A DNA stretch of 64,000 nucleotides from Alphaproteobacteria bacterium (GCA_024743195.1 JANSXE010000002.1:186001-250000); one strand, 5' to 3'. Counted from the first letter of the stretch, positions 51,319-62,459 are shown. Notes: a model not told the origin generated them from the letters alone. Numbers and translations are program-made.

Positions 51319-51891
51319 ATGAGCGAGCAAGCCCACCCGGAAAGCGACCCGCGCGACGGCTCGGCCGACGGTCCGGCGCGCACGATCTATTTCGACGCGA
51401 CGCTGGCGCCGCACCGCAGCCTGTCGCGGCGCGGCTTCCTGATCGTCATGACGGCGATCGGGACGGGCGGCTTCCTGATCGGGTTCGGCTTCTTCCTGGC
51501 GGGCGCCTGGCCGGTGGCGGGCTTCGCGGGGTTGGAGATCCTGCTGATCTACATCGCCTTCAAGCTGAATTTCCGGGAGAGCCGGCGGCGCGAGCATCTG
51601 CGGCTCAGCCGGCCCGGTGGGCTGGAGATCGAGCGGGTGGCGCCCGACGGCGCGCGCTCGGCCGCGCGGCTGGAGCCGACCTGGCTGCGGGTCGAGATGG
51701 ACGATCCGCCGCAGCATCACAGCCAGCTTCGCCTGTTGAGCCATGGCCGCGCGGTCGTGGTCGGCGGCTTCCTGACCGCGGACGAGCGCGCGGACCTGGC
51801 CCAGGCCCTGCGTGACGCGCTCGCCGCCTATCGCCGCGGGCCGCTGGGCCCGACGGATGAGCCGGCGTCGGCGACCGGCGGGCCTGCGTGA
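51319..51891 (+). CDS. DUF2244 membrane protein
   Basis: This 190-residue inner-membrane protein has two transmembrane segments (FLIVMTAIGTGGFLIGFGFFL, split, about residues 46-66, and AGFAGLEILLIYIAFKL about 73-89). A cytoplasmic or periplasmic domain follows with FRESRRREHLRLS and FLTADERADLAQALRDAL. This is DUF2244, often found next to nth/dapB in alphaproteobacteria; its function is unknown. The stop overlaps the next GTG (GTGA). Confidence 0.9.
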   Translation: MSEQAHPESDPRDGSADGPARTIYFDATLAPHRSLSRRGFLIVMTAIGTGGFLIGFGFFLAGAWPVAGFAGLEILLIYIAFKLNFRESRRREHLRLSRPGGLEIERVAPDGARSAARLEPTWLRVEMDDPPQHHSQLRLLSHGRAVVVGGFLTADERADLAQALRDALAAYRRGPLGPTDEPASATGGPA

Positions 51892-52835
51892 GCGAAGCGG
51901 GCGGACCCCGCCGCGCCGCCCTCCCTATCAGCCCGGCGCTGATCGACTACGGGCTGCTGGCGACGCTGGCGGCGATCTGGGGCGGCGCCTTCCTGCTGGT
52001 CAAGCTGGCGGTCGCGGACATCCCGCCGGTCAGCGTCGCGGCCGGGCGCATCGCCATCGCGGCCGTCCTGCTGCTCGCCGCGGCGCTGATGAGCCGGCGC
52101 GCGCTGCCGCGCCGGCCGCAGGCCTGGGCGTTGATCCTGGCCGTCGCGCTGGCCGGCAACGTCGCGCCCTTCACCCTGATCGCCTGGGGGCAGGAGACGG
52201 TGGACGCCGGCCTCGCCGCGATCGTGATGGGGATCGGGCCGCTGGCCACTGCGGCGCTCGCCCATCTCTTCACGACGGATGAGAAGGCGGGGCCCTTGAA
52301 GCTCCTCGGCCTCGCCCTCGGGCTCGCCGGCGTGGTGGTGCTGATCGGCCCGGCGAAGCTGCTCGGTCTGACGCAGGAGACGCTGCGCTATCTGGCGATC
52401 GCCGGCGCGGCCTGCGGCTATGCGATCGCCGCGCTCTTCAACAAGCGGCTGATGGCGCAGGAGAGCTTCCGCGGCGTCTCGGCCGGAGTGATGATCGTCT
52501 CGGCCGCGATCCTGATCCCGGCCAGCCTGGCGCTCGACCAGCCGTGGGAGCTGGATGTCTCGGACCGTGCGCTCGCAGCGCTGATTCTGCTGGGGATCTT
52601 CCCGACGGCGCTCGCCAATCTGATGCTGCTCGCGATCATCCGGCGGCGCGGCGCCACCTTCTTCAGCCAGATCAACTATCTGGTGCCGCTCTCCGGCCTC
52701 GCCTGGGGGATGCTGGTCCTGGCCGAGGAGCCGCCGCCCCAGGCCTTCGCGGCGCTGGCGCTGATCCTCGCGGGCGTCGCCGTCGCCGCCCGCGGCGGCC
52801 GGCGCCCGGCTCCGCCGACCGACCAGACGGGGTGA
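51888..52835 (+). CDS. EamA/DMT-family metabolite exporter
   Basis: This 315-residue protein has ten transmembrane helices in two EamA repeats. The first repeat opens with LLATLAAIWGGAFLLVKLAV (RhaT/EamA-type AAIWGGAF motif) and the second with FRGVSAGVMIVSAAILIPASLAL (split). Family members export amino acids or other small metabolites; the substrate is unknown. The GTG start overlaps the stop of the DUF2244 gene, so the two are probably co-translated. It converges with dapB. Confidence 0.9.
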   Translation: MSEAGGPRRAALPISPALIDYGLLATLAAIWGGAFLLVKLAVADIPPVSVAAGRIAIAAVLLLAAALMSRRALPRRPQAWALILAVALAGNVAPFTLIAWGQETVDAGLAAIVMGIGPLATAALAHLFTTDEKAGPLKLLGLALGLAGVVVLIGPAKLLGLTQETLRYLAIAGAACGYAIAALFNKRLMAQESFRGVSAGVMIVSAAILIPASLALDQPWELDVSDRALAALILLGIFPTALANLMLLAIIRRRGATFFSQINYLVPLSGLAWGMLVLAEEPPPQAFAALALILAGVAVAARGGRRPAPPTDQTG

Positions 52836-52850
52836 GCCGACGCGCTACTG

Positions 52851-53666
52851 CTACTCCGACAGCCCCAGCACGTCCGCCATGGAGTAGAGGCCCGCCGGCC
52901 GCTCGCGCGCCCACAGGCCGGCGCGCACGGCGCCGGTCGCAAACAGCGCACGGTCGCTCGCCTTGTGGGTCAGCTCGATGCGCTCGGCCGGGCCGGCGAA
53001 GACGACCGTGTGCTCGCCCACCACCTCGCCGCCGCGCAGGGTGGCGTAGCCGATGGCGCCCTCGGGCCGCGGGCCGGTCATCCCCTCGCGCGAGAGGATG
53101 GCGGCCTCGTCGTGGTCGACGCCGCGGCCTGCCGCCGCCGCCCGGCCGAGGCCCAGCGCCGTGCCCGACGGCGCGTCGACCTTGTGGCGGTGGTGCATCT
53201 CGACGATCTCGATGTCGTAGTCGGGGCCGAGCAGGGCGGCGACCTTGCGCGTCAGCCCGATCAGCAGATTGACGCCGACCGACATGTTGGGGGCGTAGAC
53301 GACTTGGGTGTGCCGCGCCGCCTTCTCCAGCGCCTCGACATGCTCGGACCCCAGCCCGGTGGTGCCGACCACATGGACGGCGTGCGCCTGCGCGCAGAGC
53401 CGCGCGGTCTCGACCGTCGCCTCGGGCGTCGTGAAGTCGATCACGATATCTGACTTGGCGATCGCGACCGCCGGATCCGACGTCAGATAGACGCCGAGCG
53501 GCTTGATACCCGCCAGCACGCCGGCATCCTGGCCGAGCCCGTCCGCCCCCGGCCGCGCCGTCGCGCCGACCAGCCGGGCCAGCGGCTCCTCGGCCACCGC
53601 CTTCACCAGCATCCGCCCCATGCGCCCGCCGGCGCCGATGATGGTGACGGTCAGGGAATCGGTCAC
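52851..53666 (-). CDS. dapB: 4-hydroxy-tetrahydrodipicolinate reductase
   Basis: This 271-residue enzyme of the diaminopimelate/lysine pathway reduces HTPA to tetrahydrodipicolinate. The NAD(P) motif is IIGAGGRMGRMLVKAV (residues 9-24), followed by VVGTTGL. The catalytic segment is EMHHRHKVDAPSGTALGLG with the conserved His-His-Arg-His-Lys, and FAGPAERIELTHKASDRALFATGA closes the domain. ATG at 53666. It is the fourth reaction of the pathway in most proteobacteria. Next to nth, DUF2244 and EamA this is a common alphaproteobacterial gene order. Confidence 0.97.
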   Translation of the reverse strand: MTDSLTVTIIGAGGRMGRMLVKAVAEEPLARLVGATARPGADGLGQDAGVLAGIKPLGVYLTSDPAVAIAKSDIVIDFTTPEATVETARLCAQAHAVHVVGTTGLGSEHVEALEKAARHTQVVYAPNMSVGVNLLIGLTRKVAALLGPDYDIEIVEMHHRHKVDAPSGTALGLGRAAAAGRGVDHDEAAILSREGMTGPRPEGAIGYATLRGGEVVGEHTVVFAGPAERIELTHKASDRALFATGAVRAGLWARERPAGLYSMADVLGLSE

Positions 53667-53718
53667 TTCTATTGCCCCTCAAACGCTTCTCAAAAGAGAG
53701 GCAGCATAGAATTCGCCG

Positions 53719-54312
53719 TTACTCCGGCCAACTGATTTCACGAATGAAATCAAGATGGGCCTTGAACTCTTGCGTTAGCGAAGCGTCTGGAAAACAGGCG
53801 GCAGCTATCTGCAACCCTGATTTCCGTCCATGCTTCATGGCTGGAATGAAGTCCGTATCAGCGGTGATAAGGACAATCCTATGAACGGGCTTCTCAGCCG
53901 AAAGAGTGGCGATATCAAGACCAATGCGCATGTCCACGCCCTTCTGCTCAAAATCCGGAGCGAAGTGGTCGTCGGTTAGCTGCTCGGTCGCAACAGGAAT
54001 GCGACGCGGCTTCCAGCCACGAAACTTAAGCACGCCGCGTCTTACTGCGACCAAATCACGGCTCGCCAGATCTCGCAGCCAAGCGTCATTTCCCTGGAAC
54101 TCATAACTATCGCCAGATACAGGTTTTTTAGTCCTGCCCTGGTAGGGTGGACAATCATAGTAGAGAATTCGAAACAGATCTTCGTCAGTGCTGACAGTTT
54201 GGTGGGCGCATGCAACGATGAAATCCGGATTGTATTTCCGGCCCGCTTTCACAGCCAAGGCGCGAAGGTATCCGCCGTCAATCAGGATCGCCACTGAGTT
54301 TGGTGCATTCAT
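53719..54312 (-). CDS. NYN-domain (PIN-like) RNase-type protein on a low-GC segment
   Basis: This 197-residue protein has the NYN layout (LabA/DUF88-type): VAILIDGGYLRAL (D12) at the start, DIATLSAEKPVHRIVLITADTDFIPAMKHGRKSG (split) in the middle, and FPDASLTQEF at the end. Conserved Asp residues D12, the Asp in GLDIA and those in TADTDF should bind metal for RNA cleavage. The base composition is visibly lower in GC than everything around it, which suggests transfer from another genome. No partner gene such as an antitoxin or helicase is adjacent. It lies between dapB and dnaJ, on the same strand as both. Confidence 0.85.
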   Translation of the reverse strand: MNAPNSVAILIDGGYLRALAVKAGRKYNPDFIVACAHQTVSTDEDLFRILYYDCPPYQGRTKKPVSGDSYEFQGNDAWLRDLASRDLVAVRRGVLKFRGWKPRRIPVATEQLTDDHFAPDFEQKGVDMRIGLDIATLSAEKPVHRIVLITADTDFIPAMKHGRKSGLQIAAACFPDASLTQEFKAHLDFIREISWPE

Positions 54313-54375
54313 TTTCGTATGCTCGCCGTAGTTTTATCGACGATAGCGGATACGAATATCAGAACGCAAATAGGA

Positions 54376-54405
54376 GGGCCCCGTAGAACGCGTTCTACGG
54401 GGCCC
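54376..54405. terminator. Perfect 30-nt palindrome between dnaJ and the NYN gene
   Basis: GGGCCCCGTAGAAC-GC-GTTCTACGGGGCCC is perfectly self-complementary (two 14-nt arms). It lies after dnaJ and before the NYN gene on the minus strand. No clean T-tract follows on either strand. It could be the dnaJ operon terminator; a site for a dimeric binding protein or a recombination scar is also possible. Confidence 0.5.
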
Positions 54406-54495
54406 CATATACGTGCCCGCCTACGGGCGTTGCGGATTACATATTAGATATGAGTCGGCGCAAATCGGTTGTCAAGGGAAACCGGCAGGCCGCGG

Positions 54496-55632
54496 CTACT
54501 CCGTCAGATCGTCCCAGAACTCGCGGACCTTGGAGAAGAAGCCCTCGCTCTCGGGGCTCTGGTGTTTGCCGCCGCCTTCCTTGCGGAACTCCTCCAGGAG
54601 CTCTTTCTGGCGCTTGGTCAGCTTCACCGGGGTTTCGACCGCCAACTCGATATACATATCCCCGCGCTGGGCCGACTGCAGCACCGGCATGCCCTTGCCG
54701 CGCAGGCGGAACTGCTGGCCGGTCTGGGCCCCTTCGGGGATCTTCACCTTGGCGCGGCCGCCGTCGATGGTCGGCACCTCGATGTCGCCGCCGAGCGCCG
54801 CGTCCGCCATGGCGATCGGCACGCGGCAGGCGAGGTCCGCGCCCTGGCGCTGGAACAGCCGATGCGGCGCGAGCGAGAGGAAGATGTAGAGGTCGCCCGG
54901 CGGCGCGCCGCGCAGGCCGGCCTCGCCCTCGCCGGCGAGCCGGATGCGGGTGCCGTCCTCGACCCCGCGCGGGATCGAGACCTGCAGGGTCTTGTCCTTG
55001 TGCACGCGGCCGGCGCCGTTGCAGTCGCCGCAGGGCTTGTCGATGGTGCGGCCCTCGCCCTGGCAGGCGGGGCAGGTGCGCTCGATCGTGAAGAAGCCCT
55101 GGGAGGCGCGCACCTTGCCGTCGCCGCCGCAGGTCTGGCAGGCGACCGGCTGAGCGCCCTCGGCCGCGCCGGAGCCGTGGCAGGTCTCGCACGGCACGGA
55201 GGTCGGCACCCGGATCTCCACCTTCCGGCCGTGGAAGGCGTCCTCCAGGCTGACCTCCAGATTGTAGCGCAGGTCGGCGCCGCGGGCGCTCTGGCCGCGC
55301 CGGCCCCGGCCGCCGCCGCCGCCCATGAAGTCGCCGAACATCTCCTCGAAGATGTCGGTGAAGCCGCCGAAGCCGGCCCCGGCGCCGCCGTTGCCGAAGC
55401 CGCCCTGCTCGAACGCCTCGTGCCCGAAGCGGTCGTAGGCCGCACGCTTCTGGTCGTCCTTCAGCGCCTCATAGGCCTCGCCGACCTCCTTGAAGCGCTG
55501 CTCCGCCTCCTGGTCCCCCGGATTGCGGTCCGGATGGTACTGCATGGCGAGCTTGCGGTAGGCGCTCTTCAGCTCGTCCTTGGACGCATTCCGCTCGACG
55601 CCCAGAATGTCGTAGTAGTCGCGTTTCGCCAT
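54496..55632 (-). CDS. dnaJ: DnaJ (Hsp40) co-chaperone
   Basis: This 378-residue type I DnaJ has the J domain with HPD ([10 protein letters not shown], about residues 32-41), a Gly/Phe linker with [11 protein letters not shown], the four CxxCxGxG zinc motifs ([32 protein letters not shown]) and the C-terminal beta domain. It delivers substrates to DnaK and stimulates its ATPase. It lies 103 bp downstream of dnaK with a long hairpin between them. ATG at 55632. Confidence 0.97.
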   Translation of the reverse strand: MAKRDYYDILGVERNASKDELKSAYRKLAMQYHPDRNPGDQEAEQRFKEVGEAYEALKDDQKRAAYDRFGHEAFEQGGFGNGGAGAGFGGFTDIFEEMFGDFMGGGGGRGRRGQSARGADLRYNLEVSLEDAFHGRKVEIRVPTSVPCETCHGSGAAEGAQPVACQTCGGDGKVRASQGFFTIERTCPACQGEGRTIDKPCGDCNGAGRVHKDKTLQVSIPRGVEDGTRIRLAGEGEAGLRGAPPGDLYIFLSLAPHRLFQRQGADLACRVPIAMADAALGGDIEVPTIDGGRAKVKIPEGAQTGQQFRLRGKGMPVLQSAQRGDMYIELAVETPVKLTKRQKELLEEFRKEGGGKHQSPESEGFFSKVREFWDDLTE

Positions 55633-55680
55633 CGCCGACTGTCCCCGTCCTCGCTCCGACGGCCCTCGAGGGGCGCGGCC

Positions 55681-55730
55681 GAACGGCGACCGGCCCCGGG
55701 GGTCGCTCCCCGGGGCCGGTCTGGCCGTTC
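55681..55730 (-). terminator. Long hairpin between dnaK and dnaJ
   Basis: A 14-bp perfect stem, GACCGGCCCCGGGG with CCCCGGGGCCGGTC, has outer arms GAACGGC and GCCGTTC and a six-base loop. It starts 6 bp after the dnaK stop codon. A stem of this size between dnaK and dnaJ should lower dnaJ expression or protect dnaK mRNA; no T-tract is present. Confidence 0.55.
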
Positions 55731-55735
55731 AGGAC

Positions 55736-57670
<1,935 letters not shown>

Positions 57671-57869
57671 TCTCGTCCACCTCCAGCTTAAGCGGGCGCC
57701 GCCGAACCTTGGCGAAGCGCTCGATTGGGCGCCCCTTCTTCAACGCTCTGCTTGACGGCCGGGCGCGTGCGCGGGCGTTCCCCGTCTGAGGCCGGATTTC
57801 CGAGGCCGACTTTCCGGGCCGGATGTCCGAAGGCGGGCGGGGATCGTGCGCGCGCCGGTTCCGCCGGCT

Positions 57870-57898
57870 ATATAGGCAGGACGCGCGGCGCCTGCAAC
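57870..57898 (-). promoter_or_regulatory. RpoH-type heat-shock promoter of dnaK
   Basis: On the minus strand GTTGCAG (57898-57892) is followed after 16 bp by CTATAT (57875-57870), the same layout as upstream of htpG and grpE. The start codon of dnaK is 200 bp away, so a long leader would be made. The -35 differs from CTTG in the first base. Confidence 0.6.
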
Positions 57899-57967
57899 CG
57901 GACCGCAAAGATTCCGGCGCGGGAGGCTCGGCGCGCGGCGAGGGAAGGCTGGGGGAAGGAGGCGCGC

Positions 57968-58678
57968 ATGGCGCCGGCGACAGAGCGACGCGACCCGACC
58001 AGGCGCCAGGACGGCGGCGTCGAGATCCCGCCGCCGCAACCCGGCGCGGCCGGCGCGCGGCTGTGCGAGGCCATGCTGGACGGCGCGGCGCAGGCGGCGC
58101 TGGCCGAGGCCGTCCGCGCGATCGTCGCCGACGCCCCGCTCTACCGGCCGACCATGCCGAAGACCGGCAAGCCCTTCAGCGTGCGGATGACCAATTGCGG
58201 GCCGCTCGGCTGGGTCGCGGACAAGGCGGGCGGCTATCGCTATCAGGCGACGCATCCCGCGACGGGGCGGCCCTGGCCGGCCATGCCGCCGGCGGTCCTC
58301 GACGTCTGGTTCGCGGCGACGGGCCGCGACTATCCGCCCGAAGCCTGCCTGATCAACTGGTACGAGCCGGGCGCGAAGATGGGGATGCACCGGGACGAGG
58401 ACGAGGCGGCGCAGGACGCGCCGGTGGTCTCGATCTCGCTCGGCGACGACGCGCGCTTTCGCCTCGGCGGGCCGACGCGCGGCGGCAAGACGGCGTCGGT
58501 GATCCTGCGCTCCGGCGACGTGCTGGTTCTCGACGGGCCGAGCCGGCGGTGTTTCCACGGGGTGGACCGCATCTATCCGGGGACCTCGACGCTCCTGGGC
58601 GCGGCCGGGCGGATCAACCTGACGCTCCGGCGGGTGACGCCCTTCGAGACGGGGGCTGACGCGCCCTCCTCAGGGTGA
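57968..58678 (+). CDS. alkB: AlkB, Fe(II)/2-oxoglutarate DNA dealkylase
   Basis: This 236-residue oxidative demethylase reverses N1-methyladenine and N3-methylcytosine damage. The iron ligands are H141 and D143 (GMHRDEDE) and H197 (CFHGVDR); the 2-oxoglutarate-binding Arg is in RINLTLRR. NYWYEPGAKM-like NWYEPGAKMGM and LGDDARFRLGGP are also AlkB-specific. ATG 57968 is preceded by ggaaggaggcgcgc, a strong ribosome binding site. It is divergent from dnaK and shares the 297-bp intergenic region. Confidence 0.95.
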   Translation: MAPATERRDPTRRQDGGVEIPPPQPGAAGARLCEAMLDGAAQAALAEAVRAIVADAPLYRPTMPKTGKPFSVRMTNCGPLGWVADKAGGYRYQATHPATGRPWPAMPPAVLDVWFAATGRDYPPEACLINWYEPGAKMGMHRDEDEAAQDAPVVSISLGDDARFRLGGPTRGGKTASVILRSGDVLVLDGPSRRCFHGVDRIYPGTSTLLGAAGRINLTLRRVTPFETGADAPSSG

Positions 58679-58842
58679 GGCTCTCTTGCGTCAGAATCAT
58701 GCAGGCGGCCCTCATCGTGAGGAGCCATCGGACGCGCGTCAGAGCTTACGCACCGCGCCGCGCCGTCGTCGTCCCGGACGGCCGTCAGGGCGATCCGGGA
58801 CGGGAGGAGCGGCCGGCGCCGGCGCGCCGCGGCGGGACCGCC
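58663..58842. repeat. REP-like repeats between alkB and grpE
   Basis: A family A element lies at 58663-58735 (ctcctcagggtgaggct and ctcatcgtgaggagcc), partly inside the end of alkB. At 58768-58801 is the 34-nt element (begins gtcgtcccggacggccgtca) that is repeated exactly in inverted form at 50046-50079. This is convergent intergenic DNA with no gene. Confidence 0.7.
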
Positions 58843-59574
58843 TCAGGCCGTGGTGTCGACCCCGTCGTCGTCGCCGGACTTGGCGGCGTCGGGCGCCGCC
58901 TGTTCGCCGCCCGCAGCCGCCGGATCGCCCTTGGCGACGACGACCATGGCCGGGCGCAGCAGGCGGTCGTGCAGCAGGTAGCCGGGCTGCAGCACCTGCA
59001 CCACCGTTCCGGCGGGATGGCCGGTCCCGGTCGCCTCCGAGATCGCCTGGTGGCGCTCGTAGGAGAACTTCTCGCCGGCCGGGTCGATCCTGCGCACGCC
59101 GCCCTTCTCCAGCGCGTCGAGCATCTGCTTCTCGGTCATCTCGACGCCGACGGTCAGGTTCTTGACCGTCTCATTGTCGCTTTTCAGGCTGTCGGGCACG
59201 GAGTCGACGGCGCGGCGCAGATTGTCGATCGCCGGCAGCATCTCCTTGACGAAGGAGGCGGCGGCGTATTTGCGGGCGTCGGCGGCGTCCTTCTCGGCCC
59301 GGCGCTTGGTGTTCTCCGCGTCGGCCACGACGCGCAGCATCCGGTCCTTCAGCTCTTCGTTCTCGCGCGTCAGCCGGGCGACGGCGTCCTCTTCCGCGGC
59401 CCCGTCGGCGGCGGCCCCGGCGGCGGCCCCGGCGGCCTCGCCCTCGGCCGCCCCGTCCGGCGGCGCTTCGCCGGCCGCCTCGGCCGCGCGGCGCGCGGCT
59501 TCGAGCGCGGACTCGTCGATCACGTCTTCCGGCGCGCTCTCGCGCCGGTCCTTCGCCTGATCCTTACCGGTCAT
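58843..59574 (-). CDS. grpE: GrpE nucleotide exchange factor
   Basis: This 243-residue GrpE exchanges ADP on DnaK. An acidic/Ala-rich N-terminus (AAEAAGEAPPDGAAEGEAAG, residues about 30-60) is longer than in E. coli GrpE. The long coiled-coil is in RLTRENEELKDRMLRVVADAENTKRRAEKDA (split, about 66-96), and the beta domain has AISEATGTGHPAGTVVQVLQPGYLLHDRLLRPAMVVVAKG (split, about 180-220). The heat-shock promoter lies 77 bp upstream. It follows hrcA on the minus strand, and the two are probably not co-transcribed only by hrcA's promoter. Confidence 0.96.
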   Translation of the reverse strand: MTGKDQAKDRRESAPEDVIDESALEAARRAAEAAGEAPPDGAAEGEAAGAAAGAAADGAAEEDAVARLTRENEELKDRMLRVVADAENTKRRAEKDAADARKYAAASFVKEMLPAIDNLRRAVDSVPDSLKSDNETVKNLTVGVEMTEKQMLDALEKGGVRRIDPAGEKFSYERHQAISEATGTGHPAGTVVQVLQPGYLLHDRLLRPAMVVVAKGDPAAAGGEQAAPDAAKSGDDDGVDTTA

Positions 59575-59650
59575 CTCGCCAACTCATTCCGTTCCTGTCG
59601 ATCGCCGCGCGCGGCGGCCCCGTCGATCACGGCCCGCGCCGGCAGGCGCG

Positions 59651-59679
59651 CCATAGCCGATCGCGGCGCGGCCCGCAAG
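59651..59679 (-). promoter_or_regulatory. RpoH-type heat-shock promoter of grpE
   Basis: On the minus strand CTTGCGG (59679-59673) is 16 bp from CTATGG (59656-59651), 77 bp upstream of grpE. The -10 is the least canonical of the three heat-shock promoters in the window, but the spacing and -35 agree. Confidence 0.5.
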
Positions 59680-59781
59680 CGGCCGGCCGCCATAGGTGGG
59701 GGCGCGACCCGGGCTCCGCCACCCCGGCCTCGCCACCCCGGCCTCGCCAGCCCGGCCGCGCTGTCCCGCCTCCCGCGGGCG

Positions 59782-60837
59782 CTATCCAGCGTCCCGCCGG
59801 CCGAGCAGCCGGCCGACCACTTTCGAGGTGTAGTCCACCATCGGGATGATCCGCGCGTAATTCATGCGCGTCGGGCCGACGACGCCGATCGCGCCGATCA
59901 CCCGCTCCTCCTCGTTGAGATAGGGCGACACGATCATCGAACAGCCGGAGAGCGAGAACAGCTCGCTGCCCGAGCCGATGAAGATCTGCACCCCTTCGGC
60001 GATGTCCGCGGCCTCCAGGAGGCGCAGCATGTTCTCCTTCGCCTCCAGCGCCGAGAACAGCGCGCGGATATGCTCCAGATCGGCAAGCGCCTGGACGTCG
60101 CTCAACAGGTTCGACTGGCCGCGCACGATCAGCACCCCGTCGCCGGCGCTGGCGTCCGACCAGGTGGCGAGCCCGGCCTGCACCACCTTGGCGGTCAGCT
60201 CGTCGATCTGGGCGCGTTTCTCCGTGATCTCGCGGCTGACCGCCTCGCGGGTCTGATCCAGCGTGTTGCCGCCGAGCTTGGCCGAGAGATAGTTGGTCGC
60301 CTCGTTCAGCGCCGAGGGCGGCAGCCCCATCGGCAGATCGACCACCCGGTTTTCCACCAGCCCGGTCTCGGTGACCATGACGACCAAGGCGCGCCCGGGC
60401 GCGATCGGGACGAACTCGATATGCTTCAGGCGCTGATCGGTCTTCGGCGCGAACACCAGGCCGGCGCATTTGGACAGCCCGCTCATCAGGTCGCTGGCTT
60501 CCTCCAGCACCTGGGTGACCGACTTGCCGGTGGCCGAGCAGCGCTCCTCGATCGAGCGGCGGTCCTCGACCGACAGATTGCCGACCTCCAGAATGCCGTC
60601 GACGAAGAGCCGCAGGCCCGCATCGGTCGGCAACCGGCCGGCCGACGTGTGCGGCGCGTAGAGCAGCCCGCACTCCTCCAGGTCGGCCATCACGTTGCGC
60701 ACGGTCGCCGGCGAGAGCCGCTGCTGCAGCTTGCGCGACAGCGTGCGCGAGCCGACGGGCTCGCCGGTCTCGACGAAAGCCTCGACGACGAGGCGCAGGA
60801 TCTCGCGGCTGCGGTCGTTCAGTTCGGTGATCATCAT
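59782..60837 (-). CDS. hrcA: HrcA heat-shock repressor
   Basis: This 351-residue repressor of CIRCE-controlled operons has an N-terminal winged helix (SREILRLVVEAFVETGEPVGSRTLS, split, and SPATVRNVMADLEECGLLYAPHTSAGRLPTDAGLRLFVD, split) and a GAF-like inducing domain ending in GPTRMNYARIIPMVDYTS. The start is the first of two ATG codons (60837; the second is 60834). No CIRCE (TTAGCACTC-N9-GAGTGCTAA) was seen upstream of hrcA, grpE or dnaK here, so its targets, probably groESL, are elsewhere. Confidence 0.95.
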   Translation of the reverse strand: MMITELNDRSREILRLVVEAFVETGEPVGSRTLSRKLQQRLSPATVRNVMADLEECGLLYAPHTSAGRLPTDAGLRLFVDGILEVGNLSVEDRRSIEERCSATGKSVTQVLEEASDLMSGLSKCAGLVFAPKTDQRLKHIEFVPIAPGRALVVMVTETGLVENRVVDLPMGLPPSALNEATNYLSAKLGGNTLDQTREAVSREITEKRAQIDELTAKVVQAGLATWSDASAGDGVLIVRGQSNLLSDVQALADLEHIRALFSALEAKENMLRLLEAADIAEGVQIFIGSGSELFSLSGCSMIVSPYLNEEERVIGAIGVVGPTRMNYARIIPMVDYTSKVVGRLLGRRDAG

Positions 60838-60927
60838 TCGATCCGGTGCATCCGTTGCGGCGCGGCGCGCCCGGGCGACCCGTCGCCCGCATCGACAGAC
60901 GCTGCGATAGACTGTAGGAACGCCCCA

Positions 60928-60969
60928 GAGCAGCGTCAATCGAGCAGCGTCAATCGAGCAGCGTCAATC
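60928..60969. repeat. Three-copy 14-bp tandem repeat upstream of hrcA
   Basis: Three perfect 14-bp units (gagcagcgtcaatc) lie in the hrcA/rph divergent region. They are non-coding and not a multiple of three. They could overlap the promoters of either gene. Confidence 0.9.
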
Positions 60970-61039
60970 GGTCCACATCGCCCGGACCCTCGTCCTGCGT
61001 TAAACCGGACTCCCGTCCCGCGTTAAAAGAGAGGTTCCC

Positions 61040-61780
61040 GTGCGTCCCAGCAACCGCGCCCCCGACCAGCTTCGCGAGATCGTCCTCGAGCCGGAGGTCG
61101 CGCGCTATGCGGAGGGCTCCTGCCTCGCCAAGTTCGGCCACACCCACGTGCTGTGCTGCGCGAGCGTCGAGGAGTCGGTGCCGCCCTTCCTGCGCAATTC
61201 CGGCCGCGGCTGGGTGACGGCGGAATACGGCATGCTGCCGCGCTCCACCCACAGCCGGATGGACCGCAAGCGCACCGCCGAAGGCGGCCGCACGCAGGAG
61301 ATCAGCCGGCTGATCGGCCGCTCGCTGCGCGCCGTGACCGACATGACGAAGCTGGGCGAACGCCAGATCCGCCTCGACTGCGACGTGCTGCAGGCGGACG
61401 GCGGCACGCGCACGGCGGCGATCACCGGGGCCTATGTGGCGCTGGCGCTCGCGATCCGTCACATGCAACGCCTCGGCGCGATCGAGGCCGAGCCGTTGAT
61501 CGACAGCGTCGCCGCGATATCCTGTGGACTGTACGAAGGCGAGGCCGTCCTCGACCTCGACTACGACGAGGATTCGAGCGCCGACGCCGACGCCAATTTC
61601 GTGCTGACGGGCGCCGGCGGCATCGTCGAGATCCAGGGAACGGCCGAAACGGAGCCGTTCAGCGAGCGCCAGTTCCTGGATCTTCTCGGCCTCGCCAAGA
61701 CGGGCGTGGCGGAATTGACGACGGTGCAGCGCGCGGCCCTGGAAGCGGCCCTGGAAGCGGCCGGGAACGCAGCCGGATAA
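61040..61780 (+). CDS. rph: Ribonuclease PH
   Basis: This 246-residue phosphorolytic exoribonuclease trims tRNA 3' ends. It has the RNase PH signature ([26 protein letters not shown] split, [21 protein letters not shown] split, [15 protein letters not shown]), followed by [30 protein letters not shown] (split). GTG 61040 is the start, with gagaggttccc upstream. It is slightly longer than E. coli Rph (238). It heads the rph-rdgB-hemW run; divergent from hrcA. Confidence 0.97.
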   Translation: MRPSNRAPDQLREIVLEPEVARYAEGSCLAKFGHTHVLCCASVEESVPPFLRNSGRGWVTAEYGMLPRSTHSRMDRKRTAEGGRTQEISRLIGRSLRAVTDMTKLGERQIRLDCDVLQADGGTRTAAITGAYVALALAIRHMQRLGAIEAEPLIDSVAAISCGLYEGEAVLDLDYDEDSSADADANFVLTGAGGIVEIQGTAETEPFSERQFLDLLGLAKTGVAELTTVQRAALEAALEAAGNAAG

Positions 61781-61803
61781 CGCAAGGACGGGAGGCCGTT
61801 TCG

Positions 61804-62418
61804 ATGACCCGGCGCTTCGATCCGACCCAGAGCGGCGGCAAGCTGGTGATCGCCAGCCACAATCCGGGCAAGGTGCGCGAGATCGGGGATCTGCTGGATC
61901 GTTTCGGTGTCGAACCGGTCTCGGCGGCGGCCCTCGGCCTCCCCGAGCCGGAGGAGACCGGCGAGACCTTCGCTGCGAACGCGCGGCTCAAGGCGCTTGC
62001 GGCCGCCGAGGCGGCGACCCTGCCGGCGCTGGCCGACGACAGCGGACTCGCCGTCGACGCGCTGGACGGGGCGCCGGGGATCTATTCCGCGCGTTGGGCC
62101 GGGCCGGAGAAGGATTTCGCGCTCGCGATGGAGCGGGTGCATGAGGCGATGGCGGATTCCGTCGACCGCACCGGGCGCTTCGTCTGCGCGCTGGCGCTGG
62201 CCTGGCCGGGCGGCGAGTGCGCGGTCTTCGAGGGAACGGTCGACGGTCTGATCGTCTGGCCGCCGCGCGGCGAGCGGGGCTTCGGCTACGACCCGATCTT
62301 CGTGCCCGACGGCCGGGAGGAGACCTTCGGCGAGATGGACCCGGCCGAGAAACACGCCATGAGCCACCGCGCCGCCGCCTTCGAGAAGCTGGTCGCCGCC
62401 TGCTTCGAGGGCGGCTGA
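61804..62418 (+). CDS. rdgB: RdgB/HAM1, dITP/XTP pyrophosphatase
   Basis: This 204-residue house-cleaning enzyme hydrolyses dITP, ITP and XTP to monophosphates. Key motifs are [13 protein letters not shown] (residues 15-27), [37 protein letters not shown] (split), and [20 protein letters not shown] with [16 protein letters not shown] (split). ATG 61804 lies 24 bp after rph, so the genes are co-transcribed. Confidence 0.97.
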   Translation: MTRRFDPTQSGGKLVIASHNPGKVREIGDLLDRFGVEPVSAAALGLPEPEETGETFAANARLKALAAAEAATLPALADDSGLAVDALDGAPGIYSARWAGPEKDFALAMERVHEAMADSVDRTGRFVCALALAWPGGECAVFEGTVDGLIVWPPRGERGFGYDPIFVPDGREETFGEMDPAEKHAMSHRAAAFEKLVAACFEGG

Positions 62419-62459
62419 CGGCGGCGGCGCACGCGCGGTTAAAGCCCGCGGGAGACCCG

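Noticed and set aside
60838-61039. CIRCE operator near hrcA
   Set aside because: No TTAGCACTC-N9-GAGTGCTAA-like pair was found in the hrcA/rph region, nor upstream of grpE or dnaK.
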